A stretch of 64,000 bases of DNA, taken from contig JAREIK010002450.1 in assembly GCA_029783825.1 (NCBI GenBank), positions 3,279,022-3,343,021 on the forward strand. Reading direction: 5' to 3'. The notes below the pieces were generated by a model. It was not told the origin of the DNA. It searched no databases and was given only the letters and a program-made list of their open reading frames with translations. This DNA is from Sapria himalayana (lineage: Eukaryota > Streptophyta > Magnoliopsida > Malpighiales > Rafflesiaceae). The position numbers and the translations under genes are program-made. Numbering within the stretch: position 1 is the first letter of the stretch; each line of letters starts with the position of its first letter. Below are positions 1 through 12,400 of this stretch, piece by piece.

Positions 1-1550
1 TTTAAGTCAGATTGTACTATTAGGTTTATTATGTGACATATATATTTAACATTAAAAATCTTAATTGAGGATCCTCTTTAATAATTCTTTTAAATAAAAT
101 TTTTGCGACATTATTATTTATTATATTATAAAATATTATACTATATTTTTTATTTTATAATCTCTAAAAATCTTATTGAGATTGTCATATGTGGCATGAC
201 CATTTTAAGGATATAATATCTCATGAAATTTTAATATTTTATAATTTAGTTTACAGCTATGATAATCATGGATGATGATGCATTCGAAAAGAATATAATC
301 ATGACTAGTTCATATATCATACGTCATCAAGATATCTCAACAATATTTTCAAAGATTTTTGAATTATTATTTGTATACTAAATTTATAATTTTTTCAGAA
401 CATTAGTCCTACAAGTTGATCTAGGGTTCCTATGATATGTGAGTTTGATATATTTTTTTTGTATTCAATGAATTATTCTAGGATTTTTCATAATTTTAAG
501 AAGAGAACTACACTAGTAACCATTCTAACAACTAGGTCTCGTGCATACTCATATTTTGTAATTATTTTTGTAAGTGAAGTTAGTTATTGAACATAGAGTA
601 GATTTAAATTTTATGATTTCATGATGAAATTGAGTTTGCTTAGGATACAAAACACCATATTTTTTTAGTGTATTATTCGATATCTTTTGTTGTAAGTGAA
701 ACAAGTTATTGAACTTGGAGTAGATTTAAATTTTACGACCTCATGATTATATTGAGTTTGCCTATGATATAAAATGCAATATTTTTTAGTGTATTATTTG
801 GTGTCTCTTGTAAGATATCTAATCTCACTATTAATTTTGTAATTATAATTTTTTTATAGTATCTATATTGTACTAAATCTTCTATAACTCCTTTAATATT
901 TTTTCTTTTAATTATGTTAAAATAGATCCAAATTATTAAAATCTTATTCCTAATAATTTTATTTTTAATTCTATCTTTTATAATCTTACCACATATCCAA
1001 ATTATGATTATCTTTGTGACCATCATCTTTTATATATGTTATTTCTCGATCACCTAACATTCACTTATATAATGCATAATTGATCTCATAATCATATAAT
1101 TTTTTTTTAGTTTATTCGATACTCATATCACAACAAACTCCTTAGGTAGTTTTTTATTTGATTCATCTAATATTTATCCTATTAGATACATGTTTATCAA
1201 TATCTCAATCTTTACTTGATATGAAGTTTAGGCATTTGAAACGACTCATTTTTGATATTTTTTAATTTCTCATTTTGATTTTTATATCATTATCATTTTG
1301 AACGTGATTAAACTTATATTTTAAATATTTTATTTTATTACGACTAATCATAAACTCCATAGACTTGAGTACTGCCATCCAAAATTTTAATCTTCTACCT
1401 TATACTTCTTTAGTCTCATCAATGAACACTAATCAATATGCAAATAACATACTAGACATGTCAAATAGGTCGGGTGGTTGGGGCACAACCCGCGGCGTGA
1501 CTCGGTTCAGTCATGCCTAGCCCTGCACCTGGCACGGTCCAAATTTTTTT
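1..1550 (-). pseudogene. decayed hAT transposase remnant, family 1, cut by the window edge
   Basis: Read on the - strand, about 420 down to 110 gives a broken hAT core: TSHDYILFEC, then KLNYKILKFHEILYP and NGHATYDNLNKIF. These correspond to the 'TSxxxxSYxCLTAHY...WKLxKRIL' block of hAT transposases. The same block is read from the other family 1 copies in this window (for example TSHNESSYAYLINHY near 59470 on the + strand). Stops and indels are frequent. A GC-rich patch at 1455-1545 (tcgggtggttggggcac) looks like the element's terminal region. The continuation lies left of the window. Confidence 0.6.
582..815. repeat. imperfect tandem duplication, about 121-bp unit
   Basis: Two copies begin AGTTATTGAAC at 582 and 703. 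Each continues with GTAGATTTAAATTTTA and a TTTTTTAGTGTATTATT segment. The duplication lies inside the decayed hAT remnant and spans the segment that, on the - strand, precedes the conserved core. Confidence 0.75.
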
Positions 1551-3017
1551 AAGCAAACATCATCATTTTGTATGATGTCTAAGGTCATTAAAAAAGTAAA
1601 GATATTATCAACAATAAAATTATTTTGATCATGTTGTTCATCTTTGTACATATTATTTATTGAGATCTCATAATTTTTAGGTATCTGTCTCTTTCGGAGA
1701 TATTTGTTTGTTTTGCATTTATTCGGGAGTTTGTTGTTCAATATGTGTCTGTGTAAGAGTATTTTTCTTTACTTTTGTTATCTTATTCTGAGGATCTACG
1801 TCTTTTGACCCATTTGATCTCTTACACTTCAAGCATGTTTTAGATTTATTTATTTTTTATTCTTTAGGGACCTCAATTTGTGCCGGAGCATTCACAGCTA
1901 GAATATGTGATTTTGTCATTTTCTTTATATCCACGAATACATCTGGTAATTGATTTGAAAGATTTTATAAATGAATAATCATTCGAACTACAAATTCACA
2001 TTGATTTATACGATGATCAAAATTAGATAATACTGATGTATTTCAAGTAATTTTTCATCTTTCTTTTGGAATTTATTTTCTCCCCCTAATTGTAAGAAAT
2101 AAGTTTTACTAAAATGATAATTTATAAATTTGGCTCTAAAAATATATTTTGTTAATGGTTTTTAAATATCTTATGATAGACGTTGAATTAAAACCTACAT
2201 AAATTTTAAGTTTATGTTGTGGACTTATTTTGGTTCGTTATGAGAGTGTAATTTGTATATGGACTGCAAGTCTAATTCTTATTAGACTTGCAACATGCAT
2301 AACAGTATCTTCTCATATAGATGTTGATAATTTGATCTTCATTAGTAATAATCTAGGTATTTATTGAAGTTGTTTGATTACTAATTCTACTAAATCCTTT
2401 TGGATATCATATATGCAACATGCTGCTTAATATCTATCCTAATTGACATCAATAATTATTAAGAATTTTTGAATTAAATTTATTAGTATTATCAAATGAT
2501 ATTATCTTGATTGGATAATCAGAGAATTGGGTTCTTAATTTAATTATTTATATAATGAGTCTAACAAAAATAATATCTCTTTTGGAAAGAAGATAAATAT
2601 ATGATTATCTAAGAGATGTATAAGAATTATAAAATAATAAAATATTTACATGGTAGATAAATAAGTCTACATATGACCACATGTATTTTTATATTATAAT
2701 GGTTTAACTATTAACTTATCTTGTGAATAAGGATTACAAGAAAATTCACTAGGCAAAATAATCTTCTGATTTTTTAATAGAAGTTTATGTGATTGTTTTA
2801 TGATTCACTGTATCATTGAAGATCTAGGATAATTTAGTTTGTTATGCTAAATATTAAAAATCTTTGGATCATTGAACTTCTGATTCATAATAGAATATGA
2901 CTCGATTGGCTTTATGATCATATGATATAACCCAAAGGAGAATTCTGAGAGTTTTTTTTGTAATAATTTTTTTCTCATAAATTATAGAGGTAATATATAA
3001 ATATTTTTTATTACATT
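1551..3017. other. AT-rich non-coding stretch
   Basis: No exon, RNA gene or recognisable transposon domain seen. Open frames here are short and of low-complexity composition. Confidence 0.5.
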
Positions 3018-5420
3018 CATGATTATTTGAGGCACAAATGCATTGAGGTGCTAGTGTTTTCAGACCTTGAGGTGCTAGGCATAATTTAAGTGTGTTTTTT
3101 TTTATGAGAAGCATTCTACCTAATATTTATAAAAAATATATATTCTTATTAAATATTTCTATAATATTTATCTATTAATAAAATACAATCAAGTAAACGA
3201 CCTCAAATATAAAAATTAAATTTCATTAATTTTTCCTTATTATCATTAACATTCAAAGTTTAAAAATAAAATAATAGAATTTTAATAATCTAACATATAA
3301 AATTATAAGATATTAAATATATTATTTATTTATTTTTTTGAGAGTTTGGGGGGGCTATGAGACTAGGTACTTTGCGAATAATTGATTTGTGGGTTGCTTT
3401 GGTAATAATATGTTTTGTAGAGGGGAGTACTTGAGACGAGGTACTTTTGCTTGGACTTGGTGGAGTTTGTGCTTTAGTAATGCCTTTAATAACTATGATT
3501 CTCATATATATGGTATTCTATGACTCTTACTAGAGAGCAATATACAAATTTTTTTGATAGTGAGATAATAATAAATATTTCTCATTTTTTAATTATTACA
3601 ATATTCATGTCTTTTTTCTTTTTTAGATTTATGAGTGTTGACTCAAGAATTAATACTCACATAACTTTTAATCTTTATTTATTTATTTAGTTTTTTATTT
3701 ATCGAATGTTAAAATAGCTAATAACAAACAATGTAACGTCTTTGGTAATAATAATCTTCAATTGAACACTTGTTTCTTTTTTTTTTTTATTTTTGGTTGT
3801 CTTGGTAGTTTTTTTTTGTGTTGCTCGTATAAGTAACTTAATTTTGATGTTATTTTTTCTTTCATGTTTATTATTTTATATGATTAATAATTTTCGTTGA
3901 ATAATTTATTTTGAATTGAGCATTATAAATTTTATGTTCTTGCTTCTATGATTGAGTATCCGACCAAGTGCCTAGGTGTGATGCATGCATATTATGTGAT
4001 TGATAGAGGATGTAAAAATTTGGGTATGTGATGAAATATTTTAGTTCAAATGTGGTTTTTTTGATTAATGGAAGATAGATCACTCGAAAACTAAGTGTGA
4101 GACAATTGAGATTTAATTACATATTGATTATTATCAATTGATAATCCATTGAGATGAAGTCTTAGATTTTTTATCGTGCATGAAATGCAAGTTTTTGTGG
4201 GAGCTAGCAGTATCATTGAACTCAACTCAAATGACTCAAACATTCATCTTTGACAGATATGTTTTATAATATTTTTTGTGAAAACTAATTTTATCAACAA
4301 ACTATCTAATCAATTGAATGTATTTTTTTTTTTAATTTTTTATCGTGTACTTTTTTAGATTTTGCACCATAAAACTAGATTATCTAACTTGTGATAAAAT
4401 GTCATTTAGGATAAAATTTTATTCTTAGTTATTCTAATACCCAAAAAAGTATAGATATTAATTTTTAGAAGTTGGTAGAATATTTGTAAGTTTTGATGTT
4501 ATCTTTTTTTCATGCATGATTTGTTCTTTAATGATCTTAAGAATGGTAATAATTTATGAGGAAATTTGAATATATTATTTTTTTTACTACTCGATAATCT
4601 TACTTGGGCCTCTAATTAGAAAAAAGTATTATCTTTCAGCTACATATGAATTTATTAGTTTATATTATGTTGCTTTTCTATGAAGTCATTATTTGTATTA
4701 ATACGTACAAAACAAATTAATACAATAATGATTATATTTGATTCTTTAACTCTCGAGTTTATATTATTTTGAAGATAATGAGTTTATATAAACAATGAAT
4801 TTATTAGTTTATATTATTTTGAAGAGAAAGTGTCTTTCTTATAAACGGAATTTACCTTGAGTTTAATTGATTTGATAGTTCTCGTGCCTAATATAATCCC
4901 AGATTAATATGAGTTGAGAACAAGTTATCTTGATCACTTAAGACTTAATTTATTCTATGAGATAGATATATACATGCCTATTCAAAGTGAAAAAAAGTTT
5001 CTTAAGAATTCTCGTGACCTAACAATTGATTCTTATGATTCTAAATTTTTGATTATTTTTTAGAGCAAACAAGTGAGTTGGCTCATTACCTTTATTTGAT
5101 ATGTATTATTGTAATCTTGTATTCTTAAAATTTTCTCTTTTACTACTTCTTAATGTTACTAAGATACCTAAGTTTTTTTCTCGAGACTTATTGTTGGTTA
5201 AGATCTATTGTTGGTTGTTTGTTGCATGTATATTTGTTGGAAGATTGTATGACTTATTTGGAATAAGTTGACGAGTCTATGTGGAAATAAAAGTGCTATT
5301 TCCACATGTTGAAATAGTCTTTCACTCTAATAAGATGAGAACTAATGTTTCAATTCTTTGAAAGATCTATTATTGGTTGTATGTATATGTTCACCGTGAA
5401 GATCAGTCCATGTGGAAAAG

Positions 5421-5720
5421 TAAATTGTCTAGATGCGAGACATATTGTTAGAGGGTTTGTTCATAATATAAAATTGATTATTGGAATACTTTCTTTCAAG
5501 TGATTAAAATGATGTTAGTATCGATACTTATATTATTGATAACTTTTCACATATGGATGATATACTAAATAGACATGAAGAATTTTATTCTTCAAGATGA
5601 TATTGAAGATTAGATGTAGTAGTCACCTGAGTTAAGGACATTCAAACTTATATGTAAGTGATGCTAATTTGATGAGCATGTATTTATATGGATGATCATG
5701 TGTATTTTTTTATGTAAATT
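5421..5720 (+). pseudogene. Ty1/copia reverse-transcriptase remnant
   Basis: With a frame change, the translation reads LDARHIVRGF then VIKMMLVSILILL and IDMKNFILQDDIED. This matches the order of copia RT motifs 'ARLVARGF...VVKMxTVRxLL...DVKNAFLxGDLEEEV'. It is interrupted by stops and one or more frameshifts. Flanks are too decayed to find LTRs. Confidence 0.6.
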
Positions 5721-6139
5721 TTTTGAGTTTTTTTTTGTATTGGATTATTTCTAATTATATTCTTTTTGTCGCCTTTCTTGTTTAAATATTCTATTTTGGT
5801 ACGATTTTTTTCTTATTAATATTGTTTTGTAGAATTGAAGATTTAAAAGAGAATTTTATCTGGGACAGAATATGATAATATATATATTTATTTATTTTTT
5901 ATGACTTGACATTATATTAGGTTTTTGAGTTTCATCAACCTAGTGTTTGTTTATTATCGACTTGAACATCTTTCTTTCGTCAAACTAAAAATATTAAATC
6001 AAAATAGTAGAGATGTATTTATGTTAAATTGTGATGCATGTTAGTTCAAAAAATATACAAGAAATTTCTATCAGACTTGTGTAAGTAGAAACCTATTCAA
6101 TATAATTTATTGAGACATAGTATAATTGATAATAAATAG

Positions 6140-6475
6140 TTGATGGAAAGAATAAAAGATAAAGATGTTACAGAAGATGATTTAGTATTTGATGATGATG
6201 ATGAAATACATGATGTGATATTGTATGAGCTAGTAGAGATGAGGAGTTTAAGGTTGATAAATGAGCTAATGCAAGTTCAAGAAAAATCCTAATACCAAAG
6301 TTAACATTATCAAGTTCTACATATATTTATACTCTTATTTTGATTGATGAAGATGAAAAAATATCTTATTTATAGATAGAGAAAGATGAAAATGAGAGAG
6401 AGTTTAAGAGTGATCGTGAAATGAATGATAGTGATAATAATTTTGTGAATTTAGAGTCTGAGCAAATCCTATGAG
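6140..6475 (+). pseudogene. acidic C-terminal tail of a hAT transposase, decayed
   Basis: The frame starting ATGGAAAGAATAAAAG reads MERIKDKDVTEDDLVFDDDD. Further on, IDEDEKISYL, a stop, then IEKDENEREFKSDRE ends at TGA near 6473. The second part aligns with the tail [20 protein letters not shown] found inside the family 3 element at 37390-37520. An acidic tail after the dimerisation domain is common in plant hAT transposases. Confidence 0.5.
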
Positions 6476-6999
6476 TATTTATTTTATTGGTCTTTTAGAA
6501 TTTTTAATTTTTGTTATAAAAAAATTATTAATGATATTTATTTTTATGTTTGATGTAATATATTTGAAGCTTAAATTTTGAATTTCACATGTTAGATTGG
6601 TAAATAAAAATTATGATTGTAAGAAATACTAATGATATTTTATTTTTATGTTTGATATCATTTATTTATTTTTACTTCATTACTATATAAAAATTATAAG
6701 TAATTATTTTGTGAAATATATAATTTTTACATATTTTTATGCAAGATGCACACCCCAAAAAAAAGCTTGTGCCTTAGTTTTGTCTTGTGCCTAAAGGCTC
6801 TAAAAAATTTTTTTATCTCAGTGTGACTTATGTCTCAAATAACTATACGGAAGATATTGTTCGATCTAAGTCAATAACTTAGAGCTTGATATACAAGGTT
6901 TTTTACCAACAAACATCTTGTTTAATTTATACATGTATATTATAAATTATTTTTTATTTTTTTATTTTTGCCAGAATTAAAATATGATGTTTATCTTGT

Positions 7000-9200
7000 T
7001 GATTGTGTTTGTAGATAATACCTTTTCTATGGAAGAGGATGAATTGATAATCGCTCAGCTCTTATAATATTTTTTATCATAATTTCAAATAAAGAATTTT
7101 GAGAGACTGATATTTTATTGCGATAAAGATGATTTATGATGAAGAATATTTTATGTTGTCACATATAAGATATATAATTATTATTTTCATAGAAGTTGAT
7201 TTATGGAGGTGTATTTCAGTGAATATTCTTATTGAGCTTTGTGCTAATTTCCTATCTAACATAGGCCATCTGGTTGACTTGACTACAAACAAGAGATTTA
7301 TAGAAAAATTAACCATATCCCTATCACTAGATCATATATAGTTTATTTATCAATATAGTTAACTTTTTTTTATATTCCAGTTGGATACCAACATGCTTGT
7401 ATAATCATTAATTTGGTATTTCACGAGAGGTTGAAGCACATATAGATAATTATTTATTTCTCATGGAAAATATTTATAATGAGATAATTGTCACAAATTA
7501 TATTCTTATAATAGATCAATCAATTGATATATTAATGAATACCTTGAATAATTCTTAGCTTAATTCTCATTGCTCAAGTCTTGGTGTACTAGATATTTAT
7601 GTACTATCTTGATGGGAATTATTATAATTTTTTATTATTTATTTTTTGTTTTACTTTAGATGTGACTAACATATGAGTTACTCATATATTTGAAATTTTT
7701 CTATACATATGATTTTAAATTTTACTTAAATTATGATTTTTTCATTGAGCTATTGAGTTATCTAGTTTTTACTTTTTATGAGATTTGTTTTCTCAATTGT
7801 TAATTCATCATCAACAATTTTATTTGGTTGAATAATTTTATTACTAATTTTTTTCTTTATGCAAGTACTCATTTGTAAACTTGAGTTCTTGTTTTTTATC
7901 TCAAAACTTGGTATGTTATTGATTACTTTTTATTTTTTTTGTGTTTAGATAATATGTTTATCTTCTTGATTATGTATAGATGATATCTTTTTTATAGAAG
8001 AGGATGCAATAAAAATTAATCTAACTTAATAAGTACTTTTAGTTCTAATATTAAATGAAAGATATTGAGTGTCTCGTATAATTTTTTTTGATAGATGATT
8101 TATGACAAGAAATATATTATTTGTCATAAAAGAGATATATAATTGATGTTCTCATAGATATTAATCTTTTGAGATGTGTTTATATGGATACTTTTGTCAA
8201 GTCATGTATTGATTTCTTATCTATTATGGATCATTCTATTGACTTGACTAAATGTAAAAAAATTATAAGATTAACTAATTTGATTATCATTAGATCATAT
8301 ATAGTTTATAAAGTCAATATAATTAGTGGTTTCTTAACTTTTCAAAGTTTGATATATGAAAAAATCTCTAATATTTGGTACCTATTTCGGTAATTACAAG
8401 CACTTTCAATCAGCCATTTTATGTATTCCATTTAGATAAATGCATGTTCATATAATTTTTAATTTAATATTTTGAGGAAATAAAATACATAAAGATAATA
8501 TTTTTCAGCGACTTATATATTTTTTTTGTGATAGATGATTTATGATGAGATATATTATGTTGTCATAAATAAAATATGTAATTGATATTATTATAAATGT
8601 TGGTATTTTTGGGTGTGCTTTTGTAGATACTCTTATCGAATCATTTATTGAATTCTTGTCTGATTTGTGCTATTCTGTTAATTTGACTAAATGCAAGAAA
8701 ATTATAAAAAAATAGACTATTTGATTATTATTAGTTCATATATAATTTTTACAGTTAATATAATTAGTTTTTTTCTTAGAAAATTTTAGTCAAATATTTT
8801 GTTTGATAATTACATGCACTTTCAATTAATTTTTTTAATATTCCTGTTAGATATAATTGTGCACTTATAGTTTCCAATTTGATATTTTATAATCAAATAA
8901 AATATATAAATATAAATTATTTATTTCTTATGAAGAAGAAAATCTATAATGAGATTATTGCTATAACTTATATTTTATTCTAGATTAATCAATCTTTATA
9001 TTCACGAAGACCTTAAAAGAGTTCTCATTTTAAATCTTATTTCTTCAATTCTAGTGTATTAGATATTTACACACTAGTTTGATAAGTGTTGTCATTTTGT
9101 ATTATTTATTCTTTTATTCTTTACTTTTAAGATGAGCACCTATTTATGAGCTGCCTCTATATATCCTATTTTTCTATTTATCTGGTCTTAAATTTTACTT
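7000..9200. repeat. degenerate local triplication directly upstream of ORP exon A
   Basis: Three related copies contain a 'GATGATTTATGA(C/T)(A/G)A' block near 7126, 8094 and 8535, each followed by ATATATAATT and a 'GACTTGACTA' type segment. A second shared block (ttatttatttctcatggaa... / ...cttatgaagaag) occurs near 7450 and 8925. The unit appears about 970 bp long, with the middle copy shortened. Short open frames in the copies are fragments with no recognised domain. Confidence 0.6.
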
Positions 9201-9289
9201 TTTTTTTTGGTTGAGTCATTGAGCTATTGACTGTTTTGTTTATTTTGAACCTTGCACTCACTTTAAAACTCTTCCAATTTATTTTACAG

Positions 9290-9445
9290 GGTAATAGTTT
9301 GATGCGGATTCTTAATGTGGCAGCTTTTGCTGTATCTGGATATGCTTCTACCAATGGAAGAAATTGTAAACCATTCAATCCTTTACTAGGAGAAACTTAT
9401 GAGGCTGATTATCCTGATAAAGGTCTAAGGTTCTTCTCAGAGAAG
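9290..9445 (+). CDS. ORP exon A (first recognisable exon)
   Basis: It encodes 52 residues beginning [20 protein letters not shown] and containing [16 protein letters not shown], ending FSEK. The acceptor is tttacag before 9290 and the donor is GTTGGT at 9446. Phase 0 on both sides. In related ORPs the preceding residues are of the type 'LLDRAYEYGKS'; I found no such exon between 1 and 9289, so the upstream intron is longer than 9.2 kb or the exon is too short to recognise. Confidence 0.93.
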
Positions 9446-12400
9446 GTTGGTGGCTATTTCTGAAATATAAACTATATATTTTGTATTCAAAAAGGCATGA
9501 CCTCATTGCCAATATCATATACATGCTATTTGCTGATGAAAATCCATAGGATGCTCTTGTGTTATTGCTGTTATGAAATATGATTCCAAAAGAAGCTAAT
9601 ATAGTGAAAACTAGAAAACGAGGAAAGTCGTTATAGTTTCCTCACAAATGTACACAAATACACACATGCACCATCTTAATCTCTAATGCCAATCTTGATC
9701 TAGTCTTCTAAAAGAAAATTTGTAGCCCTCATTCTTTGTTATGCTAGCTTACAGTTTAATGAGAACTTTTAAAGATTTATACAATGTAGGAGAGAAGTGA
9801 GAGGGAAGAAAGAACACATAATTTTGTAAGAGGGAACATTTCACTAAAAATGTTTCAACTTTTAGATACATCATATCCTTTATTATATTTAGTATCAGAA
9901 GGAGGTTCATTCCTCAATATCCAATAAACCAAGCGATTACTTGTTTATTACTTGTAATCCCAACATTTTACTATGTATTATAAAGAAATATAACAACAAA
10001 AAATAAATAAATCATGCAATAAAAATGTCATATTATAGTTTTAACACAATCCTTTGGTTTGTGTCTATATTTATTATGTGCATTAAGCTTGAAGAAAAAA
10101 ATTAAAATTATTATCTTTTAAATATCTCTATGAAGATATCTTTAAGTTTGTTAATGAAAAAAAATATGAGCATTAATATTTAACTCATGATAAATTGTTT
10201 CCCTAATAAATTAGTAGTCTATTTCTATTTCTTTCGTTCACTCTTGAAAGATCACAATTGTGTAGTTGTTAGACCACCATAGTGAAGTGTAATAAGACCT
10301 GGAAAAAAACTTTTTGGAATGTAAAACAGACTTATAAATTTAATAATACTCACAATCAAACCTCATACAAATAATGTCCATATATAATAAGAAAATCTTA
10401 TTATGATAGTCAACATGTTAGGTACTTTTGTCAACATAATAATAAAAAAGGAAAATATAATAATAATACAACTAAAAAATTTTAGCATCCCACATTCAAT
10501 GTGTACACATCCTAATAGAGGTGTCATATAGGCTATATCATGCTGTCATGACTCATTATAGTAGCATGTTCATACCACCGTGTCTTGCTCGACATAACAT
10601 GGGAATTAGACTAGCAGTCCGACACAACACGGTTGGTCCACAAATTGTAGGGTCATGCTGTTTGGGCTAGCTCGTGCTAGTACAAATTATTTTTTTTTTT
10701 TAAAATCACCCAATTGTGACAAGTCACGTGGGTGGTATCCGACTTACATGACCATTTTTTTTAAATTACCTTTTCGGGAGGTCAACTGATGGGACTAGAT
10801 CCATGACCTGATATTCAATCATAGTTAGTCCTAGGTCATTGGGCTGATGAACCATGTCATTGGCCGAGGTGTTTGGTTCGTGTCTGACCTGACATGAGAC
10901 ATGACTCGCACTAGCCCATCATGACACGAGCCATGACATAGGCCGGCACGGTCCAGGACCAGGCATGGTGCTGGACCATGCCGTGCTGAGCCAAACATGG
11001 TTCAATCTTGCCGTGCAGCATTCGTGCTCGGGCTGCTCAATTTAGTTGATGCCTATACATTCAAAATATTAAGTTTGAAAAAAAGAAAAGTAAGCCAAGT
11101 CTATTTAAGTCCTTTGTGAAGATATTCATTGACTATTTTATTATCTGAATATATCATGTAGTAATGGTTTTATTCTAGATCTTTGTTCAAAGAAATATGT
11201 TTACGTATATATTTTATCAGCTTGTAAAATATTAGATTTGATATTGTATATTTTGTTTGATTATCACAATAAAAAATAGTGAGAAAAAAAGGATACTCGA
11301 TCTTCTCGAGCATATGCTAGATCCAAAATATTTCGTGAGTGACAATTGTTATCGCATTGAAATTTTACAAGATAAAATTATCACAAATACAAGTATAAAA
11401 ATCTATAATAAATTTTTTCTTGGTATAAGTTGATCTCTAACTTAAATCTAAATATCTGATTAATTATAATTATTCATGATTTCTAAAAGAGATGGAGATC
11501 CCAAGTCTTAGACTTCATGCACCTCAACATGGGAATGATTATATCTACGTGAATCTATTGAGGAAAATATAATATACAACTAACTATATTGACTATATAT
11601 ATTATATTTGGTCGGATAATATTCATATAATTAATTTTTTATATGATTATTTTATAAATAATTGAATTAACGATAAGAGTTACTTTGAAAATATAATTAG
11701 TACATAAATTAATGAATATCTACTCGATTATAAACTAAAAATCAAATTCTTGTATGAGTATTAAACACACATTTTATATGACAAGACAATGTCACTTTTA
11801 GAGTAGATTACACATTTATATCAATAAAATATTTGAGTTTTTAAAGAATATTTGTCTGAAATTTTAACGGAATATATTTTTTGAGATAGATAATTTTCAA
11901 TTTATCATCTTTTATAATTACAATATTTTTTATGTATATAATAAGCAAAACTACCTTTTCTTCAAGGTTTATATAGATACATATTTTTCTACGTATTTAT
12001 GTAAATCAAATAAGATGTCTATCTATAAAATCTTATACATCAGGTGTGTAATGACTATTTTTGTCCATGTAGTATCTTTCACAATCTATAAATTGTGTAT
12101 GATTAGAATACTCTAATTCTAGATGACTATTCTATATATATTTTCTTTTCAAGGTCATTGTGAAGAAAACTATCATTTTTCTATTGAATATTATTAGAGA
12201 AATAAGGATTCATACAGAGAATATTTTAATTACTAGAGAGAATGTGTTATAGTAATTTATATCAAATATCTGAGTTAATTCTTTCATTGTATGTCTTGCT
12301 TTAAGGTAATTTATTTTTTAATCAATACAAATCTTCATAGTGAACACTCACATGAAATCAATAATAAACTTTCTTGTAGATAATGATAATAATTCTCAAA

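Larger units (their letters stand above)
3018..6855 (+). mobile_element. composite: probable decayed family 3 hAT element with a copia remnant inside
   Basis: The left edge at 3018 (catgattatttgaggcacaaa, then a 'gaggtgctag' repeat) resembles the family 3 terminus CATAGTTATTTAAGGCGCAAA. The right edge at 6735-6855 (cttgtgcctaaaggc...tctcaaataactata) resembles the opposite end of the 36455-37801 element. Between them lie a copia reverse-transcriptase remnant (5421-5720) and an acidic hAT C-terminal remnant (6140-6475). No matching target duplication could be found, so the outer limits are uncertain and this may be two elements. Confidence 0.4.
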
